NCBI GenBank assembly: GCA_008933995.1
Contig: WARS01000031.1
Span: 1,826,001 to 1,890,000 of the forward strand
Origin: Datnioides undecimradiatus
Taxonomy: Eukaryota; Chordata; Actinopteri; Lobotiformes; Datnioididae
Direction: 5' to 3'
Length of the DNA stretch: 64,000 nucleotides
This document shows, piece after piece, positions 50,907 to 61,745 of this stretch (positions within the stretch are counted from its first letter, which is position 1; the number at the start of each line of letters is the position of its first letter). The notes under the pieces are model-generated. The model worked only from the letters and a program-made list of their open reading frames with translations, made no database searches and had not been told where the DNA came from. A program made the position numbers and the translations under genes.

Positions 50907-51070
50907 TGTCACGTATGTGCTCAACAGGAAACAAGGAAACACAAGCGGATGTTCTTAATGCAGACAGCGGGAGCAAATCAGTGGCAGTTTAAAGGTTTTA
51001 GCAATGAACATAACGCCTTAGGCTTACAGATAGGCAACGCGAGCAGGGTCAACACCAGAAACAGTCAAGG
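50907..51070 (-). mobile_element. Faint LTR-like fragment
   Basis: TGTCACGTATGTGCTCAACA, then GGCAACGCGAGCAGGGTCAA and CAGAAACAGTCAAGG, resemble in order the edge and body of the fish LTR type seen at 42767. Very decayed; weak call. Confidence 0.3.
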
Positions 51071-51122
51071 ATAAATATGCAAAGTCCCAAAAAAACGTAA
51101 AGTACAGAAACTTTTACGATTA

Positions 51123-51220
51123 GAGAGCAAGAAGGTTGATTCAAATCTTGGCTGTGGTTCTTTGTGCATGGAGTTTCACTGATCTCCTGTTTCCATGTGG
51201 TTTCCTTTGTAAACCAGTAG
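51123..51220 (+). mobile_element. tRNA-derived SINE remnant
   Basis: GAGCAAGAAGG, GGTTGATTCAAATCTTGGC (B-box-like), CTGTGGTTCTTTGTGCATGG, AGTTT and TTCCATGTGGTTTCCTTTG follow in order the familiar fish SINE (AGCAAGAAGGTCCTGGGTTC..TGTGTGGAGTTTGCATGTTCTCC..GTGGGTTTCCT). The A-box side is missing, so this is a partial, old copy. Confidence 0.65.
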
Positions 51221-53580
51221 TGTTGGACTGGCAATTGCTTCTTCTTTGCCTTTCACTTGATGCATTTTAAGATAATCTTTTGGCTGCGTAGACTCTGGGA
51301 TATTCAGTAGCACACAAAACATGAAGCTCAAACTATCCTCTTTCTGGTGAAAAAAGCATTCCGCTGGAGTTTCAATTTAATTGCTGCTGAATTAACTGTT
51401 CCAAAAAATGCTCATGATGCAAAATCTAAAAATACATTTCAACTCTTGTTCGCCCTGTAGAAGGTGGCACAGGGGCAAAATTCACACCAAGCACTGCAAA
51501 TATTCAGGGTTTTCTGTGTTTTGCGTTACAGTGTAAAACAACTAGCAGATTCTGTGGTTTAATGAAATGCTACATGATTATTTACTTCTCAATAAATTAA
51601 AAAAAAAAAACACTCCAATGAATTGATTTTTTTAAATGACTCTCTCATATACTATAGGGGTTTAGGCCTGGTTGCAGTTTTTAGGATTTCTGTTTCACAT
51701 AAGCTTGCTTATGAGCTTCTTTGTGATTGGTTGTTTTACAAGTTTTAGAGTTTGACAAAATTGTTTGATTTCAGAAATTTCCCACGGCAACAGAAACACT
51801 AAAACAAAATCTCGAGGGCTTGTGCCACAGGGTTTGTTTCATATTTGGTGGCAGAGCTTGTCCAATGACTTGTTGCAATAATAACTTCACACCTAAAAGT
51901 ACAAAAACCACCAGACATATTGGTAATTGCCCTGTCCTAGGATATCCACCCCTTTAAACTCTGCCTTTTCAGAGGAGTGGACTGCACATCAGCTCCACTG
52001 ACCTGCCTACAAAATGTGCTGACCTCTATCTATGGTACCAGCCATCACAAATATTTGGCTTTCACGAAATGACACAAAAAGAGAAAAGTGGGTCTTTTGC
52101 AATTTTCTATTTACTGCAGCTCTAGTGGAGGTGGAAGTTGCAGCTAGTGTTCATTTCCTTGATCCCATCGCTGTTTCCTCTATTACAGCTTAAGACTGGT
52201 CAATAATGTGCTCTGACCTCGAGTCACTCTCAAGCACACAGTCAGATTAGCAGGGGAGGCCCTGAACAGTACAATACTACTGCAGGACTGCTGTCTGTTT
52301 ACATGTTCCTTTGATATGAAGTCAATATGTTCAAGGCATAAATGCATGGAGCACAACTGAGGCACCTTGAGCATTGTAACAATAATCATAACACTAATAC
52401 TAACTGATACTACTGCTAATATAGTAATTGACAGTCATTTTATTCATGAAGCATCTTTCAAAAGCAAAGATATTGAGTGTTTTACAATTGAAAACATAAA
52501 AGAAACACCCAGAATAGAGATAGAAAGCCATAAACAAGACAACATCATTTAAATAATTGTAATAAATATTCTCAGTTAAGAAAAAGTCATACTGAGATGA
52601 TACTGAGTTTGCCTGCCTGACAGCTACTGTGTTTTGAATTGTAAAACAACTTGTCCCTGTTTGTGGTTTAATTTGCTCTGTTCCAAATTAATCTGCCTCT
52701 TTGGTTTTGTATCTAATAGTGATTCAGTGCTTCATTACAGTACATGGGCAAGCTCCACACTCGGTGAGATAAACTGGTCAAGTTTTAGCGTTTTTGTTGA
52801 AGCAGAATTGGTCTTAAAGCTACATTACTTCTGTTATTTGTTTGTTTTGCCACAGCAGAACACCAGAACAAGTTGCCAAACCCACAGCCAGGACATTCAA
52901 AAAAATATTTTGGCACGTTAGCAAACAGATACAATTACATATCTAGCAAACAAAGAGCACCATTGGCATTTATTTGGAGCACTGTCTCTGGTCATCTTGC
53001 AAATTTAAGACCAGTATTTACTCTCTGATTTTCCCTAAATCCCAAGAAAAATATCTGGTATTTAGGTTGATTTTTTCATCAGTTACTTTCTAACTTATCT
53101 GTTTGCTGTTTGGCACATAGCGTACAGTGGGTTTATCTGAAACCACTCTCCATTCTCCGCAGAAACCATCCAGAACATCTGAGGACAGCACACTGAGTCA
53201 AAGAAGCTGAGAGGCTGGAAACCTGGAATATTTTTGTTGGTTCATGATTGAAAACAACCACTTACACATTGAGATTAATGGAGATTTAGGGTAGATATTT
53301 TTTTCAAATTTCTCATGTTTTCCTTGCATCCAAACATTGACCATCAAAGTCACTCTTGGTAAAGTTCAAGATTAAAGTTCAGTTCTTATTTTCCAAAGCA
53401 AATTCACAATATGTTTAGTAAGCGATGATTATCTACTGACTGACATTTTATAACTGGCTTACTTGGCTCCAATGTTCAATTAGTAATGCTGCGTTTGACA
53501 CCATGGGTCAAGCATTTGCATGACAGTGTTTGATGAGCATTGGTTCCTTGGGTCCTTTTAGCGTTCAACTCTAAAATCTG
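51221..53580. other. Upstream flank, no gene
   Basis: A12 near 51600. A CATAAGC-TT-GCTTATG palindrome near 51698. No gene or named repeat. Confidence 0.4.
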
Positions 53581-53693
53581 TCAACACACAGCTCTCCTGT
53601 AGCTCTTAGACCCAGACCTGCCGTTCTGATCCTCCGCCTCAACAAATATCATCACAAATTGGTTTTTCATCTCCCACACGTCCATGAAACCGG
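53581..53693 (-). CDS. Speculative terminal exon
   Basis: On minus, ATTACTTTAACCTTTTCAGCAG is a good acceptor, followed by an open frame of 36 residues ending at a TGA (53583-53581). It includes DVWEMKNQFVMIFVEAEDQ and ends SYRRAVC. It is more GC-rich and codon-like than its flanks. It matches no glypican C-terminus I know (relevant because gpc5 would be expected upstream on this strand). No partner exon was found. Confidence 0.2.
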
Positions 53694-54599
53694 CTGCTGA
53701 AAAGGTTAAAGTAATTATTTGACCCTGTAATGTTGGGTTTAATAAGGTAAGGTCATTGCAAGACTTTAAAAAAACCCCTCCATGGCCGAATAACAAAACA
53801 GTGTGATTCTTTAACATGCAGTATAGCACTGTATACCGTGGGCTTCAACAAAATGAACTGTCAAAACAAATTTACAGACAATTTTAGTAGTCTAGCACAT
53901 GGGAATGTATTTTTTTTCTGTTTCCATTCCAAAACACTGTTTGTTCAAAGACAAATCTGTGTAAATGCTTTAAATATGTCTCTTTGAAACTTAAACAATT
54001 ACAATTGCAATTATTTCTTTCTTTTTACTTTTTGGCAAACAGAAACAAAGCCATATATTACGTTTTTGTTTTATTATGCCAGATTATTTCTTTTTATCTG
54101 AACAACAACTCAACAACTCAAATTAATTACGTCACTATCAAATTAAACTTGCATTAGATGCGTTTTTGCTACAAATATTTCTGTTATGAAACTGCTTATT
54201 GGTATTAACAGTTCAAACGTCATCATGACTTATATGTTGGTACATGGAAATATACCATGAATACAAATACAAAATAAATGACATTGTTTCGAGTTTAACA
54301 GACTATTTAAAAATGAGACATCGAACGCCATCCATCACATGGAAGATTTATACTGTATGCTGTGTAGGTGTATTTATTTCAAGAGTAATATCTCATCCCA
54401 ATTTCTCTATTGTAAATGTATAATTTTGACTTCAGGCAGACATGGTTATGAAGAATACATCTACTGTATACTTTCACTCTAGGAGTGCCTTTAATGGTCG
54501 CATAACTTCTGTCATGTACATATCAGTATCTGCCTTAGAGGTCTTTATGGAGAAAAATATATTTAAGTGAACACAACTTAAAAGAGGATATCAAATATT
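53694..54599. other. Upstream flank, no gene
   Basis: AT-rich; tandem CAACAACT pair near 54103-54118. Nothing else. Confidence 0.45.
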
Positions 54600-54940
54600 G
54601 ATTCCACTTCACATGAGAGCCACGATTCTGGAGAGGATAGACCACAGGCATCGGATCTTAATCAAGTGTCGGGAGAGATGCAGAGATGCCATCTGGTGGT
54701 CCAATTTCAGCCAAGCTGTTAAGAGAAATGTGTTCTCTCTGCAAGAAGCACAGACCCCGTGAGCACTCTGAGCCTCTCATCACAGCACCATAGGCTGTGC
54801 TCCCATGGTAAAAGCTGGCAAGCTGCTTTGGTGACTGAAAAACTTGTCCAAAGTCACATCAGTTTCAAGTTTTCCAGTTTGTCTGCCATGCAAATGATAT
54901 GGAGCCTCTGAGGCCATCAGACAACCTCCCACTGAGATTG
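54600..54940. other. Possible regulatory element with CTCF-like and octamer motifs
   Basis: GC-balanced and repeat-free. Minus strand CCACCAGATGGCAT at 54686-54699 matches the CTCF core at 13 of 14 positions. A perfect octamer ATGCAAAT lies at 54888-54895. No open frame of note. Enhancer or boundary role is inference. Confidence 0.35.
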
Positions 54941-57770
54941 GCAATCAATTGTTTTAGTCTTTGAAAGCTGTCTTTTCCAAAGTGTTAGGAGTCCACTAGA
55001 AATGTGCTCCAGTTGAGGATCACATACATATGGGACCGGTGTTTCTATCTTGAAATGTTCCTTATTGACTAGGCCAGTAAGCAATGACGCAAGGAACACC
55101 ATCCCTTCTGAAGTTGACATGGTCAGATACTCACAGTATTGTGACAGAAAAAGCAGCACTATCCTGGTATGAGAACTGACTCTATGCACCCTATTTAGAC
55201 CTTAAAACAGTTACAGCGACATATAAAGGCCATAGCTGGTTTGCAACTGATACAGTTTTGAAGACTGTTAATAAAATGTTAGTGAAATGATTCATTTTCA
55301 CAATGATAAGCATTGTTTGAGTTGCAGTAAACAAAAAAAAATGTTTGTCCATTGTTCAATAAACCTTTGTTATGCGCTAAATACTTGCGCTAAATACTTG
55401 CAAAAAATAATTTGTGCGCTGTATCTTTCTGTAGTTCTATATCACACCATATTTGTTAAGCCACACATATGAAAGACAGGATTTAAATACCTCCCGTAAC
55501 TATATCTTGCGCACATATTCTCTTTCACTTGACAAGACATCCTATAACAGAAGCTAAAGAAGCTCTAACTTTAGTTTGTTCAGATGTTGCTGCAAATACC
55601 TGCACATTGCAGTACAAACTGACAAATACACATGTAGTTTAGACTTGAACATGGCTATTACAGTGAGCACTGCAGGCATGGTGGTGGTATGTAACACAGT
55701 TGTGTTGTAAGTTGTGTGTGTTCCTTCACATAATTCAGAGCTAGTGACAGTTAGCTGTCAACTAACAGCGTGCCCTCCCAAGGGCAGATCCAGTTTGTTC
55801 TCATGGATACTCAAGTTGATGAACAGAATTAGGCTCCACAGATTCCTCACAGATTGCACACCCCTCCATTGTAATTTTCTTGAAAAGCATGACCTGAGCA
55901 TGCCAGGTTGCTGTCCCGGGGTGGCAGGCTGCTGTTTTGCTGATGAGTTACTTTACAGTGTTCACACTGAGCAATTGCCCTCAGTTTACCTCTGTGCTGG
56001 GAGCTCTCTGTTCAGCTCTCACATGCCGAGCATCTGTGAATGAGAGGTTCGGGCTCTTGTCCAGGAAGCTCTCTGTTGCAGATGGAGAAGAAACCCTACA
56101 TTCAGACTGCATGTATTATCTCATAAAATGAAAACAAAAGGGTTTTTAAGCTTTATTGCCCCACTGAGTGTTTACTGAGCATTCATGCTGTTTTTGAATA
56201 ACCCCCACACACCTATACACAGCATTACATGTTTGGCTGGTCATACACTGCTCCTAAAATGTAGAATTTGATCATTTGCAGTTGATGACAATCATGTCAA
56301 GTTCAAGTTCAACTTTCTGTGTATAATTAACATGACATACCAGCAGTGTACATACTGAATACACATTTAATCTGAAGTATTGACTTTAAATGATTACTTT
56401 TACAATTATGTATTTTGGGTGTTTATAGATTATATGCCCAACTCTGAGTTCAGAAAGAGAAAAAAGAGGAAGAAAGAAATGATCATGTCTACATGCTTTA
56501 AAACCACGACTATCCCACCTTGAAAGGGATAAATCAGCCTGACAAAAACTCTCACAGTTTATGATTATGCTGCCAAACTGTCAGAGACCTCTGAACACCA
56601 AAAGAGCCATTGTGCTCAAGACAAGACTTCTTCTGTTCGTAAAAAAAAAAAATGTCAAGAGTCATTTTCATTTAGAGAACCTTTTTTAGACATTTTTTTA
56701 AAAAAAAATTACTTTCTTGAGGTGCTACTTTTACTAATTTCCCATTCTGACAACTTGTGAAATGAGAAGAACCACAGAGAGAACAGCTCCCATGTATGGG
56801 AATTTAACTGCAAGAATTACTCAGTTGTTCAACTCTCTTAACTTACCAGACACCTCTTTGTCTTATTTTCCTCAAGTCTCTCTCCATCTGTGAGGTAAAT
56901 TCACTCTGAAGACACACACATTTGTCAATCATGGTCAGTGTCTCCCATATCAAAGATATACTACAGCGAGCCAAACGAATGTGTTAGTGCCCACCGTAGT
57001 ATATTGGGCAACCATTTTTAGCATTTTAGCATTAGCATAGAGAAAAAAAATGTTTTAAAGACCTAAATCCTTTTTGTATAACTGGACATCCATTATTTCA
57101 CTGTTCAAACCCACCAGACCCCAGTCACATATCATTAATTTTATCACACAAAATCATAAAACGCACATTATTCAAACTTGACAGAAACTAAAACAAATCC
57201 AACAAAACTGTTTAGGTTAGTCTTTCAGCTGTTCCAATAATCACCGACTCTGGTTTGGTGGAAATAAACTCTTAAGTGACAGAGTTAGATGTAAAAATAT
57301 CATAGAGGGAGTAGGTCGCCATTCATAGGGGCAGCAAGTTCGAAACGATGTGGAGTCATTGTATTTTTACATTGGTGAATAAAAGGCTTTAAAGCAACTG
57401 CCTACAAAGAATTACACTGCTGTGTGTTTTGCAGCCATCGCCTGCGTCGCTCTTGTTCAGTACTAGATAAATTCCAAAAATATTTTTATCCATTAGCCAC
57501 TTAAACACAAACATATGGAAAGGTAGGGTCCAGGTTGAAAAACAGCTTTCCCTTTGACTCCTCTTGCCCCATCCCGGTCTACTGACAATTGCAAATGGAC
57601 TGCAGAGAAGCATGGCAACATAGGCATTCTCTGGCATTATGTACAGGATTTGGTGGTAAGACTTCGCCAAATATTTTCTTCAGTATACAATACAACCAGC
57701 TCAAAAACAAGAAGAACAATTTTTTAAAAAAAATTGTCAAATTTTGTCAAACATTGTAAAGGTTTGAGGG
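54941..57770. other. Upstream flank, no gene
   Basis: A 13-bp tandem duplication (GCGCTAAATACTT twice) lies at 55374-55399. The open frame at 55714-56043 (109 codons, plus) has no known likeness. The remainder is unremarkable. Confidence 0.4.
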
Positions 57771-57775
57771 AGCCG

Positions 57776-58312
57776 TGACAAGGCCGGTCTCGGGAACCCA
57801 AAAGCAGGAATCTATTCTTTCGAAGTTACAAAAATACCAATTTATTGAAACAAAGTAACAACACAAAATCACCTTCACAGGGAGACAGAAGTACGAACTA
57901 ATAATTGCTCTAATGAGGTAACAAAAAAAATCTCTCTTTCGAGGAATAACAAGAAAAGATAACTTAACAAAGTACAACAGAAATTCTCAATGATCAATAT
58001 CAAAAACGTGAATGAAATACTTTACTTGAACGAGGGAGCATGGACATGAATCAAGAAGCGAGGTGTCACTATTGAAGACACGACGAACTGGCACAAGACA
58101 GGGGGAGACGTGGACTAAAATACACAAAAGGCAGGGAACACAGGTGCACACAATCAGGACGGGAAAGACAATCAAAACCAGCGGGAAACACGAGGGAAGA
58201 GCAAGCCACCTGAAACGAGAGGAGAGTTAGTGATTTCAACATAAAACCGGAAGCACGAGACACGACAGACATAACCTACACTAAACACGACAAACTTTAC
58301 TTGGCCGTGACA
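57776..58312 (-). mobile_element. Solo LTR (probably Ty3/Gypsy-type)
   Basis: A 537-bp element bounded by TG..CA ends: on plus TGACAAGGCC.. to ..GGCCGTGACA. It is flanked by identical 5-bp target duplications AGCCG (57771-57775 and 58313-58317). On minus it runs from a T/G-rich promoter-like half to an AATAAA poly(A) signal (57841-57846). No internal coding region is present, so it is a solo LTR left by recombination. The intact duplication and readable ends suggest it is younger than the other repeats here. Family by resemblance to fish TGTCACG-type LTRs; an endogenous-retrovirus LTR is the alternative. Confidence 0.8.
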
Positions 58313-58317
58313 AGCCG

Positions 58318-60483
58318 AAGAAATGACCACTATACCATTCGCAAGGGAATACTATAGCAGTTGCTACATTTTATGTTTTTGAGATGTTTGTACTCTCATT
58401 TTATGCCTATTTTTACATGAAGCACTCAGTCTGGGTTTCAAGTTTCGGGATGATTTTAAGCTGATTCACACCTGATGTGAATAATAATCATACTGATACT
58501 AATCTCTACCATGCCACATCTGCCCTACAAACCATTTTTTCCATCCAGGCTCTTAGCTTTCTGCTTGTTTTTCAACAGCAAAGTACAAAAACATCAAGCT
58601 GTTGGCAGTTTCAATGTGAGATCATGAAAATAAATGTTAGATCATGTGAGGTGGTACATTTAATGCCCCCTCCAGCACCATAATCTTATTAATATCCCAT
58701 GGTGTGTAATGCAACCAATTTTGCAGTGTGTGCATGTTTGAGATTAGTGAGAGGAAAACCTGTGAAGATACTCTTTTTGTGTGTGATGAAACCAGGATTC
58801 AAAATCAGTTAGGATTATAAAACCCTGTTGTCATAGCCAGGCCAGTGGTATCTGAAGTATTTCCATCTCTAGCTGTCACCGTCACGTCAACCTTGTCACG
58901 ATTTGCTCTCTGCTGTTATTCAGTTAGGACCTTAAATAGAGCGATATTGCAGCAGTTAAATTTTGTGGGTCTAAGTGCACCTGGTTGGTGACGACATCGT
59001 TCAGTCCCACGCTGTTTTTTTATTCTCTCAATAGGCTGCATCATTAACACCAACAACACCAGTAAGAAAACAGAATAGCAGGTAAAAATGTCAAAATTCA
59101 AATTGTGTTATTTGAGCAAATTAATGAAAAATACTACTGATAAAGTTAACAAAGTAGGTCATATAGGAAGTGAGAACCCAACATATACATTGTATAATGG
59201 AGTATCAATAGCATATTAGATTACTACTTAGTGATTGCTCCCATAAGGCTTCCTAGTGTTTTAACAGAATCAGTGGCATTGTGTTAATTAAAAATTCCAT
59301 CTGCTTAGGAGACTCAGTGTCTTCTTTGTGATGGAAAACAGCCTTTCTGTAATATCCTCTGTGTAATCTCACAGTGGATACTGAGACTGAGCGCAATCAA
59401 TTTAACTCATGAATTGCTGTCTGAAGTGCAATGAGCTGTAACAATTTAATGTGTTTCTTTTCCTCAATAACATCACTGGTATCTGAGTGTGAGAGATCAA
59501 TGTGCTATGGCTAAAAAAAAAATTCACGTTTTGTTGCTCTAACTATGTTGACAGGGAATTGACAAGTGAGTCAAGCAAAGGCTGTTAATGCACCCATATA
59601 ACACATGACAACCTCCGACGTCTGCATCATGAGTGGCGGAAGTGATGGGCGAGTTACTAAAATTAGTAAGTACTCTGTTTTTTCAAGAGGAATTGATTAC
59701 ACATTACTGTAAATAAAAGTAGCTGATCACTAGGGAAAGTACTTTTTGCCATCTTTAAATATCTGCTTTGATTGTCAGATTAATGCACACATAGCTTCAT
59801 AACGTTACTGTTGGAATGGCTCAGTGCAAGCAAGATTTCTTAGAAACAATATAGTCACTATGAGGAAAAGCAAGCTCACATTGCCTGAACTATCTTATAC
59901 CACTGTAAGGTTGGCTGATGTTGGGAAATTTGTGCAATAAGCTGCACTTTTTACTTTTCACTTTCACTTTTTACTTGTAAGACAAAGGCAAGTAACACAA
60001 TGTAACACATTACTTGAGACATTGCTAGAAATAGATTACATGAAATATACTCCATAAAACCCCAAAATAATCCTACAAATCTTTTATTGATCAGTGTTTG
60101 ACTGACGCAATGCTTAACAGGTCAGTCAAGTAAAAAACAAAATAGATAGATAGGATTCCCACTGTTCATATAACTGTTACGTTATATAATGATTAGACAG
60201 GCTTCAACAAAACAGACCCCTGTGTAACAATTTAAATCTGAAAAGTAATATCTTACGATTTATCAATCAGACAATTATCATTCATCTTTCCTAGGTAAGT
60301 TTGGAGTAGTGTTGCAAAAATGTTAGGGGAAAATGCAACTGTCACAGGATTTAGTATAGTGTAGTATAGTACAAGACAACATAGAGAATAAATATTCTTG
60401 AAGGGGTGAGAGAGTGGGGACTGATAGCAGCTAATACAATTGCAACAGCACAATTTGTAATAAAGGATTGATGTATAGATGTA
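58318..60483. other. Upstream flank, no gene
   Basis: About 59630-60060 has TTACT/AGTAA-rich text (GTTACTAAAATTAGTAAGTA, CAAGTAACACAATGTAACAC) that resembles a non-autonomous fish DNA transposon, but I cannot place its ends. No exon seen. Confidence 0.35.
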
Positions 60484-60563
60484 TGGATGGAGGGACTGAT
60501 GGAGGGACTGATTGATGGATTGATCAATGGATTGATCGATGGATGGATGGATGGATGGATGGA
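60484..60563. repeat. GGAT/GATT microsatellite
   Basis: Imperfect GGAGGGACTGAT, GATTGATG and finally pure GGAT units. It creates a long spurious minus-strand frame rich in HPSI and DQSI. Confidence 0.9.
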
Positions 60564-61374
60564 CACCCAGATAGCCGATAGATTCTGATCCTGTTTCTAC
60601 AGCTGTCTGACTTCTTTGTTCCGAGATTTCAGATTCCCCTTGACTGTTTCCATAGGGGAAGGCCAATCTGCAGTGTGCTTTGGGCCTCTTGAGCAAAATG
60701 AGAGGTCTAGTATGGATGATAAATGGTGAGTAAGCTGGAGGACTGACAGCGGCAGTACAGAGAAATGTTCCATATTGACCCAAGAGAAGTGGGAATGTGC
60801 CATGAAATGAGTTTCTGAGCTTGGTGATGTTTAATTTAATGCAAAGCAAGCAGGATGCCGAAGCTCATTTCTAGGGTTTTTCATGAGCAACACTGAAGTG
60901 GACTCTTTCCATGAGGCAAAGCAAAACAACTAAACAACTTAATCTTTATGTATGTTTTTGATAGTTGCTTAATTGTTCAGAGAGTTTCTTAAAAAGGGGG
61001 ACATAGTATAATTTGTCAACCCTCTTGAATGCAAAAAGAAATAAAGCATAATTAGATTTTTAGAGCAACACGCATATATTCTGACAGCAACAGCAATATT
61101 TCACAAGGCCAACTTTGTTAGGCAGTTTTAATCAAGCCCATTGCATCATTATAAACATTTGACTGCATTATGTCATTTTCAGATGTCTTCTCAGGAGGGA
61201 CAGAGGACTGAGAGAACTTCGTCACATGTTTCAGAGTTATGGTGATGCATAATGGCCACAAATAAGGTTTTTTTTTTTGCATTTTGGATATGAAATGTCA
61301 TTACTTCAACATGTTATCCTATTTGTGAAAAATGTTGTAATAATTAGTACATAAATTCTTTTTAGTTTTTATTT
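60564..61374. other. Upstream flank, no gene
   Basis: About 60564-60850 is GC-balanced and free of stops on minus as part of a 198-codon frame, but half of that frame is microsatellite and the rest matches no family I know. Otherwise nothing. Confidence 0.4.
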
Positions 61375-61745
61375 GGTGAGGTCCCAGTAACTTTGACCTT
61401 TGACCACTAAATTCTAATTAGATTAGATTAGATATCCTTTATTAGTCCCACACCAGGGAAAATCTGTATATCACTGAAGTCTAACTTAATGTTTTAGCCA
61501 GATGTAATCAAATTCTCTCTGATAAATATCATTCACAAGGATGGGATGTCACTGTGACCTTTGACTTGACCTTTGACCACTGAAGGCTAATCAGTTTGTT
61601 CTCAACTCCAGCTGAACATTCATGCCAAATTTGAGGGGATTCAGCAGTGATGTTCCTGAGATATAATGTTCTCAAAAATGGGATACACAGACTGATGGAA
61701 AACCAAGAAACATACTCACATACGGCAGTCACCGGCACATAGGCA
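61375..61745 (+). mobile_element. Composite fish dispersed repeat with DR1-like motifs, interrupted by a LINE tail
   Basis: Two tandem partial units of a repeat frequent in fish: ACTTTGACCTTTGACCAC..CTAATTA, then ATTCACAAGGATGGGATGTC, ACTTGACCTTTGACCAC, CTAATCAG, CATGCCAAATTTGA, GAGATATAATGTTCTC and GGCAGTCACCGGCAC. The first unit is split near 61412-61466 by an inserted LINE tail. The class is probably a non-autonomous DNA transposon; ends not fixed. TGACCTTTGACC occurs at 61394-61405 and 61567-61578, with TGACCTTTGACT directly before the latter (61555-61566). Confidence 0.65.
61412..61466 (-). mobile_element. LINE 3' tail inserted in the dispersed repeat
   Basis: Minus strand reads GATTTTCCCTGGTGTGGGAC, TAATAAAGGATATC, then TAATC units: the fish LINE tail GGGACTAATAAAGG plus a short microsatellite. 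Tail only, so a severely 5'-truncated copy. It is younger than the repeat it interrupts. Confidence 0.65.

Noticed and set aside
60253-60849. 198-codon open frame on minus, the longest in the window
   Set aside because: About half is a GGAT/GATT microsatellite translation, and the rest resembles no family. Frames of this kind are expected in non-coding DNA with tetranucleotide repeats.
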